NCBI GenBank assembly: GCA_037074705.1
Contig: CM073594.1
Coordinates: 29,976,309-30,040,308 of the forward strand
Direction of reading: 5' to 3'
Length of the DNA stretch: 64,000 nt
From: Zhengitettix transpicula
Lineage: Eukaryota > Arthropoda > Insecta > Orthoptera > Tetrigidae
In this document: positions 10,901 through 21,559 of the stretch, one piece after another
Layout: every line of letters begins with the position of its first letter
Position numbering within the stretch: the stretch's first letter is position 1
Notes under the pieces: generated by a model
Database searches by the model: none
Told to the model about the DNA's origin: nothing
What the model saw: the letters and a program-made list of their open reading frames with translations, nothing else
Program-made: the position numbers and the translations under genes

Positions 10901-13900
10901 TTAGGTAAATTGTTTCAGATCATTTAACAAGAACATCAACAGTTGTCAGCTTGAATGATGCTTTGATGCTAAACTTTTCTTTACATCTATTTATTAATTA
11001 CAGGTATGGATTTTCTGTAAAGCATGACCTTGGAACAATGGATGAAATTAATCTGTTTTCAGTTCTATTCTTACCTCATTTATAGCACTCACTCATACCT
11101 TAATTTTTACTGATGGTTTATCTTAGAATGATAGATATGTTATATATATTTTATTTAACAATATTATTGAGTCAGCACCAAGAAAAAAGTGTGATGCCCT
11201 GTTTCTAAAAGAATGCAAAGAAAATGTATTTTATGATTAGGCAGATATCATTTAATTTGTTATTGAGTGTTTATGATGAACTGTGAAAATGAAGATAAGT
11301 CTTTTTAAACATTAATTTGCTGCACATTTCTATCCTTTATATTTGATCACTTTTATATAATTATGGTTATTAAACTTTGTCTCTACCTAAACAAGTAACC
11401 TACCCAAAAATAAATGCAAGAATCATTAACTGTTAAAATTGAGTCGCAAAACTTGTTTGGGTACCTGTGGTCTCATCCCTTCATAATAGTGTGGGCTCTA
11501 TAAATATCATTACACAATGAGTGAAGGTTTTCCCACTGTATTTGTTGCTTGAATGTTTTTAGGCTTTCTACCTGGTTAGAATAGGTTTGGGGTTGACGTT
11601 TCGATGGCAGTGATTACTAGTTATCACTTGATAATTAAACCAGTGACCATCATCGAAATATTGTGACCTGAGAAGCAACATCAGACACTATTTTTTGCTG
11701 TTTGTGTTGCAACACACTTGAATTATTCCTATCAATGACAGTAATTCCATAAATCATAATTCAATTTTAATAATCAATTTCATTTAGAAATAATTTGGGT
11801 AATTTTCTGTTATCATAAACTTAAACTCCCTGTATAGTTTCTTATAGCTCTAAATTATTTTATCATAATAAACTCTATTGCTACATCATATTATATTGTA
11901 CAGCTGTTAAGGCAAAACAAATAACCAATAAATGCCTACCAATTTCTATAAACTTAGTGTCCTGTTTTCCATGTTTTAGATTTTTATCTGGTTTATATAA
12001 CATTTTTTATATTATAAGTGCATCTCCAGGCTTAACATATTGAAGCCTTCTTAGTTTCTGTTGTCCTACTACAATAATCATCCAAAAATAGCCTCTTTGA
12101 GTTATTTCAAATCATTATATAAATATTATTTCAATGGTGCAATAGCCAAACTCAAAATACTTTTGTTTTAGATGAAAAGACAGGATTAAAGAGAAGCAGT
12201 AATAACAAAGATGATGATGATGATGATTGCCAAACTAATAAAAAAATTGCTCTAATGGGAAACGCTACATTACATAAAACAAATTTTCAATATGAGGAAC
12301 AGAGGATTTATGGAGCAGAGCTTATTTTGAAGCAGGAAACAAATTATGATAACAACAGTGAGCAGAATTTATCTGGTCTATGTGATTCATGGTCTAACCA
12401 ATCTAAGGAAGAAATTTGTGAAAATAGTTGTATGTCTTCCTCAGATTATGATCAGGTATTTATCTTACTTTTTCAACTAATATGATTACAAATTATTTAT
12501 TTAAAGGACTTATTTAAAGGAACTAAAGAACTTTGACATACTGTATGAGGGCACATGGAAATCTTCAAAAGATTCCATGTAGCCTGTACTACACAGTGGG
12601 GGACTTTTACTGCATTAAACCCACCTCCCTTTACTCTAGTGCCTCCTCGAGGAACCGCCGCCAATCATTACTTCTTGAGGAGCACGCAGCCTTATGGCAC
12701 TCTTTATAATTACCTCTTTGCTTCTTGAGGGTTCTCCTGCCACGTGACATTCCTAGTGGTCAAGTTACCTTAAAGTCTTTTAATATTTAACAGTATATAT
12801 AACGTAACTATGCCTAATCCTATATATTTACATTATTTACAACTCCATTGTTGAGTTTGCAGTATTTTTTACTCGCTGTCTCTTAGCTCGTACCTACTGT
12901 ACAAGCCTCAAGCCTGAATTATTTAATTACCTCAACCCTGAAGTCTGTTATTCTTTCCCAATTTTCTTTAGAGTTAAGCATTATTTCGAGTAGATTATCC
13001 GGGATTGTGACACGTCCAATTGCGGATGTGATTTGTGAATGCTTCTCCTCAAAATGTCGGCATGTGAAGAAGATGTGTTGTGCATATTCAATTGCGTTGC
13101 ATATATCACACAGTGTCCTCTTAAATTTAAACCTCTGCCTGTAGTGTCCAAAGCAGCTGTGGCCTGTCAAGATTTGGACCTGGTAGCCATTCACTTCCCC
13201 ATGCCTTTGCTAGGTCAATTTTTGTACGTCAGGAAAGATTCGATGAGTCCATCTTCTCTTACTTGAATTGTCCCAGCAATTTTGCCATTCCTGTATTCTT
13301 TTGGTCCTTTCTTTTTCCTGTGAGATTGGAATGCCTAAATATTCTCATTCTATTCTCTGCCAGGAGTTCTATCGGAGGCATGTCTGCCAGCACACACTCA
13401 GACTCATATAATACCATACATAATGTGGATGCCACCCTTAGGGCACTACTGTGGTATATTTGTTTTATTTCTCAGATGTCTGTTATTTTCTTCATTGTAT
13501 CCGCCCATATTGGGGATCTGTACAACAAGCATTGGTTCCCTGGTTGTGGGCAATATACAGAACAGAGCGGCGGACACACGTGCTGACTTTTTGATGATGA
13601 TGTGCAGATGTTTCCCAAAACGTCTATCTGGATACCTAAGTATCTAATCGACTGTTTTGTCTTTATTTGCCAGCTTCCTAATGTTATTGTTGCATTCTCT
13701 TTTTTCTTTCTGCTGGATAGAAGAATGGCTTCCATCTTATTCTCTGCCAACTTGGGTTTAACCGATGGCTTCCATTGACGTATTGCAGTTTGCTGTGTGT
13801 GTTGCCTCCTCTTACCCACCGCCACACAGACATGTCATCCACAAAGCCTATAGTTTGTGGATCTTCAGGAATGCTGCAGCCTGACTTCGGATGGCATTCG

Positions 13901-15343
13901 GAACCCCATCTTGTCCTGGTTTTTTTGTGCTTTATTTTTTGCATGCAGCTGCAAGTTCCTCGAGTGTTATTCTAGGAAATTCCTCACCAGTCCTTGCAAT
14001 ATCCCAAACTGTCCTGTCCTGTTCTGGGAAAAGTACCGTAATTATTTCATTCAAGAGAGCAGGGCATGTAGGTGGTGTCTTGAAGCGGTGTTTGATTCTG
14101 GACAAAACTCAAAAGTGCAGTTGTGTCACTCTAGGCTCTTCTTAGTACCTGGAGAAAGGGACAAGCATCCCAGAAACGTTGTGTGTTATTAATATTATTA
14201 CTTATTTTGGATGTATTTGGCTATCTTTCTTATTAGTAAGGAAAATGTGGAGGTCAAATTAAAAAACATTTAGATAGGAAAGAGAGACAGTGAAGACGAT
14301 TTACCTGATGAAATCAATAGTTGTTTCATTCAAGCAGAGGTGAGAGAAAATTACAATTTTTGTGGGCCTGAACCCCCTTTGTCAGGAGAGGAGGTCTGAA
14401 CTATGAGCCGACTGGGCACAAATTAGAGAAAATATCATCCCCAGCCATGCCCTATTGATTTCAGGTAAGTCAACTTTGCTGTCTCTCTTTCCTATGTATA
14501 TATATATGACACTGTCAAAAATAATTGCAATATTGGTATGGAAAGGAAGGAAGTTCTTCAAATTTTCAAAGGCTCTCAGACTCCTTCCTGATGGATATAT
14601 ATTGTAACGCGTTTATTTAGGTTTAAGTTTTTCTTTGTTTCGGAAGTGTTGTTTGCTGTGGTCTTGAGAATTCGAAACCGTGCACATACATGGGGGTGGA
14701 GGAGATAAATATATCAATCCAAGTATTTTCGTGTCCTGTCTTGATTGTTGGCCTCAACATGACAGAATAGTTAGTCATTGTTGACTACGGAACTGCAGCT
14801 GCATGCAATAAATATTGTGACAATGGAAGAATCAGTAAAACTGACAGTATTCTAACAATGAAAAAGTAAAGGAATGGGAGGCTATAATGGAGGGGTTTTT
14901 GGAAACTGGACAGTTGTTCTGCGCTCACCGAAGCTGGTGGATGTGATTAAGAGAGACTCTGTAAAGTTGTTGTCTCTGATATAGTTCGAGGCAGAATCAT
15001 CGTGAGAAAGGGGCCACAATTTGTTAGTGAAGAATTCACAGAATAGCACCCCACAATTTAGTACGACGGCTTGCCAGCAATCAATCCCGGAGGCCGACGC
15101 CTTAGCCAGTGATCAACCCCTGAGTTGACGCCAGTACGTTGATATGAGAGCTACAGCAGGCAACACAACTCAGAATAGCAGTACGCATTTGGTACGGGCA
15201 GCAGATCTCTTCTATGTAAAAACCACAGGTGCCTGAGATACGAGATTTCATGTTTAACTTAATAAACTTATATAAAATTTCTTTATTGGTCAAATATTTA
15301 TTTTGATTTAACGTAAAAACCCAGTCCACAATAATAATTCTTT

Positions 15344-15408
<65 letters not shown>

Positions 15409-15445
15409 TCACACAATATTAGGAGAATCCATTAAGGAATTAAAA

Positions 15446-15486
<41 letters not shown>

Positions 15487-15947
15487 CTTAATGGATTCTC
15501 CTAATTTTGTATTCCTTAATGGATTCTCCTAATATTGTATTTATTCCTTAATGGAAGCTCCTAATACTTCATTCCCTCTACTCTATCCATTCCTCCACTA
15601 AAAACTACTAATTGTCCACAATAAGACTGTCTATATTTGCCTGGTCAGGAACTTGACCCTGGTGTCCGAGATGGTTAAGGCGTCTGAGTACTGAACAGAA
15701 TACATGGGTTCAAGTCCCGCCTGGGTCAAATATTTTCAGTCTTTCCTTCTTCTTCCATCCTTCTCTCTGCTTTGAACATATGCTTTTCTATGTGCGTAAT
15801 TCTTCACCCGAGCATATGAATTCACATAAAGCACAATCCTCCTATTTCTCCTATTTATTTCTATCCTTCCTCACTATCCAAGTTTTAATGTGACTTTGTC
15901 ACCAAATTAGTTCCAATTCCTTAATGAATTCTCCTAATATTGTATGT

Positions 15948-16011
<64 letters not shown>

Positions 16012-16207
16012 TTTGGAGCTGTAAATTGGCTAAGGTTTGTGTATTTACTTTTATGCTTTTTTTTGTGTAGAATGAAGCAGTACATACAGACGATTGTGGC
16101 ACTTCGTTAATGAAATATGTACCGAATGAAAATATGGATGAATTAGATATGATTCTTACAAACATTGGGATGGAAGAGCACGAGATGGTAAGTTTATATG
16201 TATGCAT

Positions 16208-16263
<56 letters not shown>

Positions 16264-16555
16264 TATGTATGAATATAAGAAAAATGTGACAAGGTCAAAT
16301 TGAATAACACAATTATATAGGAAGGAGAGACAGCGAAGTTGACTTACCGGAACTCAACAGTAGGTCCAGTCGAGCAGAGGTGAATGAATAGTACAAATTT
16401 TAGAAGGCTTGACTCCTCTTCATCAGGAATGAAGGTCTGAACTGAATGCCATTCAGACACGAATTTTTGTGCTGTTCTGTCATCTCTGCTCGTCTAGACC
16501 AACTGTTGATTTCAGGAAAGTCAACTTCGCTGTCTCTCTTTCCTATCTAAATGTG

Positions 16556-16594
<39 letters not shown>

Positions 16595-16786
16595 TATGAT
16601 ATTAGTAAGGATATGACATTGTCAAAAATAATTGCAATATTGGTATGGAAAGGAAAGTGAAGTGCGTTGTCGCCATAAGGAACTGAAGGTTGTTCTTCAA
16701 ATTTTCGGAGGCACTCAGCCTCCTTCTTCAGGAAGGAGTGTTACACCATTTTGTGCACTGGCCTTTCTGTACCAATTTTGTGCATG

Positions 16787-16883
<97 letters not shown>

Positions 16884-19815
16884 GTGTGTGTGTGTGTGTG
16901 TGTGTATTAAAAGAAACATATTTTATGACGACTCAAAACACATACCAACAATTGCAACTGTGCACTTGACCCATTGTTTGTGTTGAAGCTGTCGAAGAAT
17001 ATCTTCATAAGACAAAACAATAAGCATTTGAATATGGCTACACATGTTTTCATATTACAATATGTACTGATAATTGGTATGGAAAGGAGAGAAAGAGATA
17101 GTTGGTGGCTGAAATTGAAGCTTGTCACTCTCGACAGATGAATGTTGTTCAAATTTTGCTCAGGAAAGAGTGTCACATTCTGTCCACCAGTTGGGATTTT
17201 TGTCATAGACATTTCTTTACTGTGCAATTTAAGAAAGGAAAAGTGAGAAATATAATTAGAACTTTCAGCTAGAACACAGTTTAGACTTTCTTTCCTGTTG
17301 AAGGGGACTCATACTTAAAGATTAATTTAATACATTATTTGAAATATTTTGAATAAACCATGATTGGGGTTTCAACTGCCCAAAAGTGCTATTCTTAAAA
17401 TTGTCCCCACGTATTTCATGTTTTCAGATAAATCAATTCAGTTTAGTATTTTAAACTATTTATCTCCATGTATGAAAGAATTATCAATTTTCTGATAGGT
17501 CAGATATGCCATTATTACATTATATTTCATATGTGAGCAAATCTCAACCTTCAGATTTGTTTTCTGACCTGTTTCCTCCATTTTTGTAGCTGCTGGGAAT
17601 GAAAAGTAGGACAACTAAATTAGTTAGAAGGAATCACTCTACCTTATAAATATATTTATCTCTTTCTTAATACATCACAGTTGAGCACTTAATCATTCTG
17701 TCATTTTCTCTCAGATCAATCACATCATAGGTTCTATTACTTCTTTGTTTTAAGTCTTACAAATGAGTTGTCATATAATGCTGCTTAGTTGTATACAAAG
17801 CAGAGTTTTTACAGCTTAGGTCATTCTTCTGGGAGTTCGGAAGATTTTTAAAAGATTGTAAAATATAACTAATGTTATGAATTCAAATACTACACATTCT
17901 TTCCAGGATTTAAACTTTGATTTCTCATTTGATGAGATAGAGAAGGGCTTAAGTTTGAAATCTGAAAGTTCATCTGAAGATGAAGATTCTATTCAAAGTA
18001 TGGGGAAAAAAGATGATAGTGATAGTCATTTGAATAGGACATTGCCAAATAGTTACAAATTTAAGCCTCTTCCTAGTTTATTTCCTGCCAACAAAGATGA
18101 ACCAGAATTTTCAGATGATGAGTCATCTGATTCCTCATCCACAAATGAGTAAGTATATATAATTTTGTCCTTTTAAATAAGACTTTATAATGGTACCAGT
18201 TCTGCAGAAGTATGGTAAACCATTTTATACTGTATTAATAAATCAATTTTTGACCTTATACATACACTTTATTTTATTTAGAATGTAACATGTTCATATC
18301 TTCTTCAGGTTTTCTTCCTAATAAAGGGTCTGTATAAGGTAAAAAAATTATTTATTAGTTAGAAAACATGAAAAATAAACCATTTTATACTGTGTTACAC
18401 ATACATACTATCAATAATTATTGCTTTGTAATTTTTATACCTGCAAGTTCAATTTATCAAATTAACACATTTACAGGTGTAATGAAATGAATATTCAAGA
18501 TGAGGTTATTCTGATGAGAAGGTTGGAACAAATCCTTCATTACAAGAGTGATGTACCAGCGCACATAAGGAGATATTACAGAAAATTGTGCATTCGCCAA
18601 GAAAATAGACATTTGAATCGAAAAGTCCTTGATTTAGAAGAAACCCTTCACACAAAAAAACAGAAAGAACTTACTTGTCATAATTTCCAACCACATTACA
18701 AGTTAATTACATCTGGTCCAAATAATAGAATACTTGATAGATTTCAGGTAATTATGATATGCATTTATAGTTTTCATATGTTTGTGTATGTCTTAATGCA
18801 ACCAAAGATACATCATTGCAGGTTGCCCGAGATTCAGTGTCTTTAGCTAGAAAAAGATGTCCCCGTTTGTTCAGGTCAAGTTTAACTGGAGTAGAAGAGT
18901 TATCTTGTTTTTATAGTCCTTTCACTGGAAGGTAAAACTTATCTTTCTTAATGTTATGTAGTGTGTTCATTTTCATTAGAAAGTATACTCACAATTTAAG
19001 TGTGAAAAGGAATAAAATACATCTGAAATGTACAATTTTGTTAATGGGTTATTTATTTAATTGGTAATGCAGGTAAATGACATTTATAGTCACATAAATC
19101 AGAAATAAAAGTGTGTAATCAGCTTCATTAGTGAAATAGAAGTGCATAAGTAACTACTTTACTTTTCAACCTCTGGCGTGTTAAATAATACTTTTATTTT
19201 CATTCATTTTAATTTTCTGACACTCTAAGCCAAGCATCTCACATACTTGTTGCATGTTTTTGTGTTCTGCAATGTTGATTTAAATTTTAAGAAATCACAG
19301 AGTAGTAACATTTGTAAATGTATTGTCTTAAAATTGATGTACCTGATATGAGTTTGGGTGACAAGTTGCATACTGTACTGAACTAGATACTAATGTATTC
19401 AAACATTGAATATGACTAATTGAAATTTAGGATGTTAAATTGGTACCAGTTTTTATAGAATAAAACAAATGCAAATGTAATGATTGTCCAATGTGAAAGG
19501 TTTTATTTTATAATATTTTTATTTTAAGGAAACTTAAACCATACATATGGCAAGATACTGATACCAAACCTTTATGGATAAAATTGTTGGATGAACTGGA
19601 CGACAGAGTAAACAAAAACATTCCTAATTGGGCACCTCGCAAACAGTATCCAATTGACTATTGTTACATCCAACCTCAACACATCCCAATCATTAATGAA
19701 CTTTGTAATGAGCATTTCTACCCTGGAATAGATTGTAAGTGTTCAAGTATTTATTGAAAAAATATCTAAATTTATTTAAGTATTTTAATTGAATAAACCT
19801 AATTATTTTTTATAG

Positions 19816-19873
<58 letters not shown>

Positions 19874-21559
19874 GAATACAATCAGTGGTTGCAGGTTAAG
19901 GCTTTCATGTATCAATTGTCTAGTTTGCTGAATAAGTGTTTACTTGTGCCAGTGCTGAAATGTGGTTGTTACATATGTTGGAAAGGCAAGAGAAGTTCCC
20001 ATTTTGCAAATTTGTCCAGAGTTTGAGCTAATAAAGGTTTCATTTTTATTGTATTACATTTCTCATCGCCTTGCATCAATACCCTATTTGAGGAATAAAT
20101 AAATCTCTGAATTCACACACATATCAATGACCAGGCTTTAAAATGTGGAAGCTATATTCACTATGTTGTAAAATGAGAAGAGTGATGTGTAATTAAAAAA
20201 ATTATATTTTTTACTGGCCTCTAATCTTTATTTTCTTCAGCGGAAACCTTTTGATCATAATTATTTGTTTGTAAAAATAAGTAGAATCCCAAATTAGATA
20301 TAAGCCTTAATTCTAGACCCACTTGTCATGTCTACAAGTCCTTGTAATTAGCATTTGCTGACATTAGTTTGTCACTTTAATTTTTAATTTAATTTTTAGT
20401 GACAGAATGCCTGGAGTATCCAGATTTTACTTGTGTTGTTCTGTACAAGAAACTTATTGTGGCTTTTGCAATTATGGTCCCTGATGTTTCTCATAATGAG
20501 GCCTACATTTCGTTTATTTTCACTAGACCGAAATGGAGGCGGGCAGGAATTGCAAAATTTATGTTGTATCACCTCATTCAGGTATTTATATTTCTCCTAT
20601 ATTTATTGTTAAATGTAATTGAAACATCCAACAATTGTGCACACACACACTTATATGTATATGAACAACTGAAGAAATATGACAAGGTCAGATAACTCAT
20701 TTGGATAAGAGAGAGGGACAGAGAGCAGTCGAGATATTTAAAATCAACAGCTGGAAGAAATATAATTTCAAAATTTTGAGGACCTAAATCCCCTTTTTCA
20801 GGACTGTAGGTCTGAACATCTAGCTGGAGGCTGGGATGTTCAGACCCTCAAAAATTTGTCATGTTACTGGTTCCAAGCCTAACACCTGTAACTTTCAATT
20901 TAGATAAGTCAGACGCTCTCGCCCCTCTTTACTATCCAATTGAATTTATATATACACATATAAAGCAAGTAAGGATAATGTGACATTGTCAGATTAATTA
21001 ACCCAGGACAGGAAACAGGGACAAAAAGCAGCTGACTTACCTTATCAAAAGTGGGTGTCGCCAGGCTGGTAGATAATGACAAATAAATTTTCGTGGGCCT
21101 GAGCCTCCTGTTCTAGATGGATGGACTTAACATTGCGCTGGCTAGTCACACAGTTACAGTACAATTATGTCATGCTGCCCTGAATAATGGGTTACTGGCC
21201 CTCAAAAATTCGTCATCTTATTTTTTCCCAGCCTGGAGATGCCAACTTTCAATTAAAGAAAGTTACGTGCCAGTCTGTCTTTTATATCCAATGAATTAAT
21301 ACAAAAATAAATATAAATAATTTGAAAAATATAAATCATGTTCTCAGATATTTCAAAAACTAATACTGTACAAATTTTGTTTCAGACGGCTTTTGGAAGA
21401 GACATTACTCTTCACGTTTCTTCAAAAAATACTGCAATGCTCTTGTACCAAAAATTTGGTTTCCGAATTGATTCATTTGAACCACACTTTTATGAGCGAT
21501 ATTTACCTTTCAGTAGTACAGAATCCAGGCATGCCTTTTTTCTAAGGTTGCATAGTTAA
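7943..21559 (+). CDS. KAT14: KAT14/Atac2 histone acetyltransferase of the ATAC complex, 12 exons
   Basis: Homologue of KAT14 (CSRP2BP; Drosophila Atac2), a GNAT acetyltransferase subunit of the nuclear ATAC complex acting on histone tails (family knowledge). Exons read in one consistent phase: 7943-7968, 8111-8284, 8595-8732, 9293-9441, 12172-12455, 16071-16187, 17907-18148, 18477-18747, 18822-18931, 19529-19734, 20400-20581 and 21386-21559, about 690 residues. The N-terminus has two CxxC pairs (C18/C21 and C49/C52), a zinc-ribbon-like start, then the GYFHWRMHVCSFIDRHW block shared with KAT14. Exons 5-7 encode an acidic linker with six consecutive Asp codons. Exons 10-12 are the GNAT domain. 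WRRAGIA near residue 615 is the acetyl-CoA motif (R/QxxGxG/A), and TAMLLYQKFGF is the conserved C-terminal GNAT strand. The 26-base first coding exon is the least certain part; it was chosen because its donor GTACGT and its phase fit exon 2. Confidence 0.93.
9948..10215. mobile_element. MITE family B copy
   Basis: The left arm has AGAGAGAGTAGTCAACTT. The right arm has GACCAACTGTTTATTTTAGTTACGTT and ends in TCTCTTTCCTATCCAAAT then AATTTGACC. The same arm sequences recur in better copies at 14,240 and 16,282. There is no coding capacity, and a (TG)n run interrupts the interior. Confidence 0.65.
10217..10345 (+). mobile_element. MITE family A, single arm
   Basis: Begins ATTAGTAAGGATATTACATT, continues TGTCAAAAATAATTGCA and TTGGTATGGAAAGGAAAG, and carries GCTTACCTGAAAG. 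This arm matches the arms of the complete copies at 26,928 and 28,608. The opposite arm is missing. Confidence 0.7.
12590..14190 (-). mobile_element. R1/I-like non-LTR retrotransposon remnant (3' part of pol)
   Basis: Read on the minus strand, broken frames encode the end of a LINE reverse transcriptase. From 13,944 down there is an FVDD catalytic motif (a variant of the usual Y-x-D-D) after a GCSIPEDPQTIG stretch. From 13,825 down there are EAILLSSRKKKE and SIRYLGIQID, typical of the RT thumb region. At 13,194-12,919 there is a C-terminal CDICN...HIFFTC zinc motif (CX2CX8HX4C). Several frameshifts and stops separate the pieces, so it is dead. 12,590-12,918 is probably its 3' UTR. It sits antisense in KAT14 intron 5. 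Confidence 0.8.
14240..14505. mobile_element. MITE family B copy, both arms
   Basis: The left arm runs from AAAATGTGGAGGTCAAATTA through TAGATAGGAAAGAGAGACAG. The right arm is its reverse complement in type, with GATTTCAGGTAAGTCAACTT and TGTCTCTCTTTCCTATGT. The interior has a smaller inverted repeat around GGGCCTGAACCCCC. It ends in a TA-rich run. The right arm contains a perfect splice-donor consensus, CAG|GTAAGT. Confidence 0.75.
14507..14600 (+). mobile_element. MITE family A, truncated copy
   Basis: Carries ACACTGTCAAAAATAATTGC and ATTGGTATGGAAAGGAAGG, then CTTCAAATTTTCAAAGGCTC, as in complete family-A copies, but with an internal deletion and no second arm. It directly abuts the family-B copy. 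Confidence 0.65.
14600..15346. other. Unassigned repeat-like sequence in KAT14 intron 5
   Basis: Composition differs from the surrounding intron (more GC between about 14,880 and 15,200). A TGTAACGCG start near 14,602 and a GGCCTCAACATGACAG stretch near 14,751 resemble an LTR-retroelement edge and primer-binding region, but no partner LTR or coding domain is visible. The identity is not supported. Confidence 0.3.
15347..15560. repeat. (TA)n tracts with SINE-tail monomers in both orientations
   Basis: (TA)n tracts at 15,347-15,407 and 15,449-15,485 flank and follow copies of the motif CCTTAATGGATTCTCCTAAT. One copy is inverted (about 15,417-15,442) and three are direct (about 15,486-15,560). 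The same motif forms the 3' end of the SINE at 15,580, so these look like detached or amplified SINE tails. Confidence 0.75.
15580..15945 (+). mobile_element. tRNA-derived SINE, sense copy
   Basis: About 365 bases. A tRNA-like head lies at about 15,654-15,728, with the A-box-type sequence TGGTTAAGGCGT, the B-box GGTTCAAGTCC and complementary ends GACCC/GGGTC. It resembles a Ser/Leu-type tRNA without a variable arm. The body has TTTGAACATATGCTTTTCTA and CACCCGAGCATATGAATTCA. The tail is CCTTAATGAATTCTCCTAAT, followed by a (TA)n tract. A second copy in the opposite orientation at 34,345-34,715 defines both ends. Confidence 0.85.
15950..16009. repeat. (TA)n microsatellite
   Basis: A TA tract of about 60 bases directly after the SINE tail and about 60 bases before KAT14 exon 6. 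Another follows exon 6 at 16,215-16,257. Confidence 0.95.
16282..16555. mobile_element. MITE family B copy, both arms
   Basis: The left arm AAAATGTGACAAGGTCAAAT ... GGAGAGACAGCGAAGTTGAC is the reverse complement of the right arm AAGTCAACTTCGCTGTCTCT ... TTTCCTATCTAAATGTGA. It is the cleanest family-B copy in the window. The interior has inverted GACTCCTCTTCATCAGGA-type sequence. It lies in KAT14 intron 6 and ends at a TA/CA microsatellite. Confidence 0.85.
16556..16594. repeat. (TA)n(CA)n compound microsatellite
   Basis: About 18 bases of TA then a CA run. It separates a family-B MITE from a family-A MITE. Confidence 0.9.
16596..16786 (+). mobile_element. MITE family A, left part
   Basis: Starts GATATTAGTAAGGATATGAC, continues TGTCAAAAATAATTGCAATA and TTGGTATGGAAAGGAAAG, then GGAACTGAAGGTTGTTCTTC and the self-complementary GGAGGCACTCAGCCTCC. 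It ends in GTGTTACACCATTTTGTGCA, where the complete copy at 26,928 continues with its second arm. Confidence 0.75.
16787..16907. repeat. Compound (TA)n(CA)n(TG)n microsatellite
   Basis: Alternating purine-pyrimidine throughout: (TA)n to about 16,844, (CA)n to about 16,880, then TATG(TG)n to 16,905. The CA and TG halves are reverse complements, so the tract can form a hairpin or Z-DNA. The reading frames across it are artefacts. Confidence 0.95.
17068..17225. mobile_element. MITE family A, diverged fragment
   Basis: TTGGTATGGAAAGGAGAG, a GTTCAAATTTTGCTCAGG stretch and GAGTGTCACATTCTGTCC correspond to parts of family A. It is more diverged than the other copies. Confidence 0.5.
19819..19868. 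repeat. (AT)n microsatellite
   Basis: A pure AT tract of about 50 bases in KAT14 intron 10. Confidence 0.95.
20680..21297. mobile_element. Two family-B-like MITEs in tandem
   Basis: KAT14 intron 11 carries two adjacent diverged elements. The first, about 20,680-20,945, has GACAAGGTCAGATAA at the left and CGCCCCTCTTTACTATCCAA at the right. The second, about 20,970-21,297, has GTGACATTGTCAGATTAATT at the left, GCAGCTGACTTACC inside, and a degraded right arm with GAAAGTTACGTGCCAGTCTG. Both have interiors with CCTGAGCC/GGCCCTCAAA-type inverted sequence. Confidence 0.6.

Larger units (their letters stand above)
9442..12171 (+). other. KAT14 intron 4
   Basis: A GT-AG intron of 2.7 kb (donor GTAAGT, acceptor TTTTAG). 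It carries a family-B MITE at about 9,948-10,215 and one arm of a family-A MITE from 10,217. The reading frames at 10,215-10,636 on both strands lie in and beside this MITE arm and are not genes. A weak palindrome around 11,590-11,660 contains TTTCGATG and its complement. Confidence 0.8.

Noticed and set aside
14602..15330. LTR retrotransposon edge
   Set aside because: A TGTAACG start and a possible primer-binding stretch are suggestive, but no second LTR, polypurine tract or coding domain could be seen.
15654..15728. Functional tRNA gene
   Set aside because: A- and B-box sequences and end pairing are present, but the anticodon arm does not fold well, there is no variable arm for a Ser/Leu type, and the sequence is the head of a SINE with a second copy at 34,563-34,640.
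16469..16969. Frames rich in IYIYIY and HTHTHT
   Set aside because: They are translations of TA, CA and TG microsatellites.
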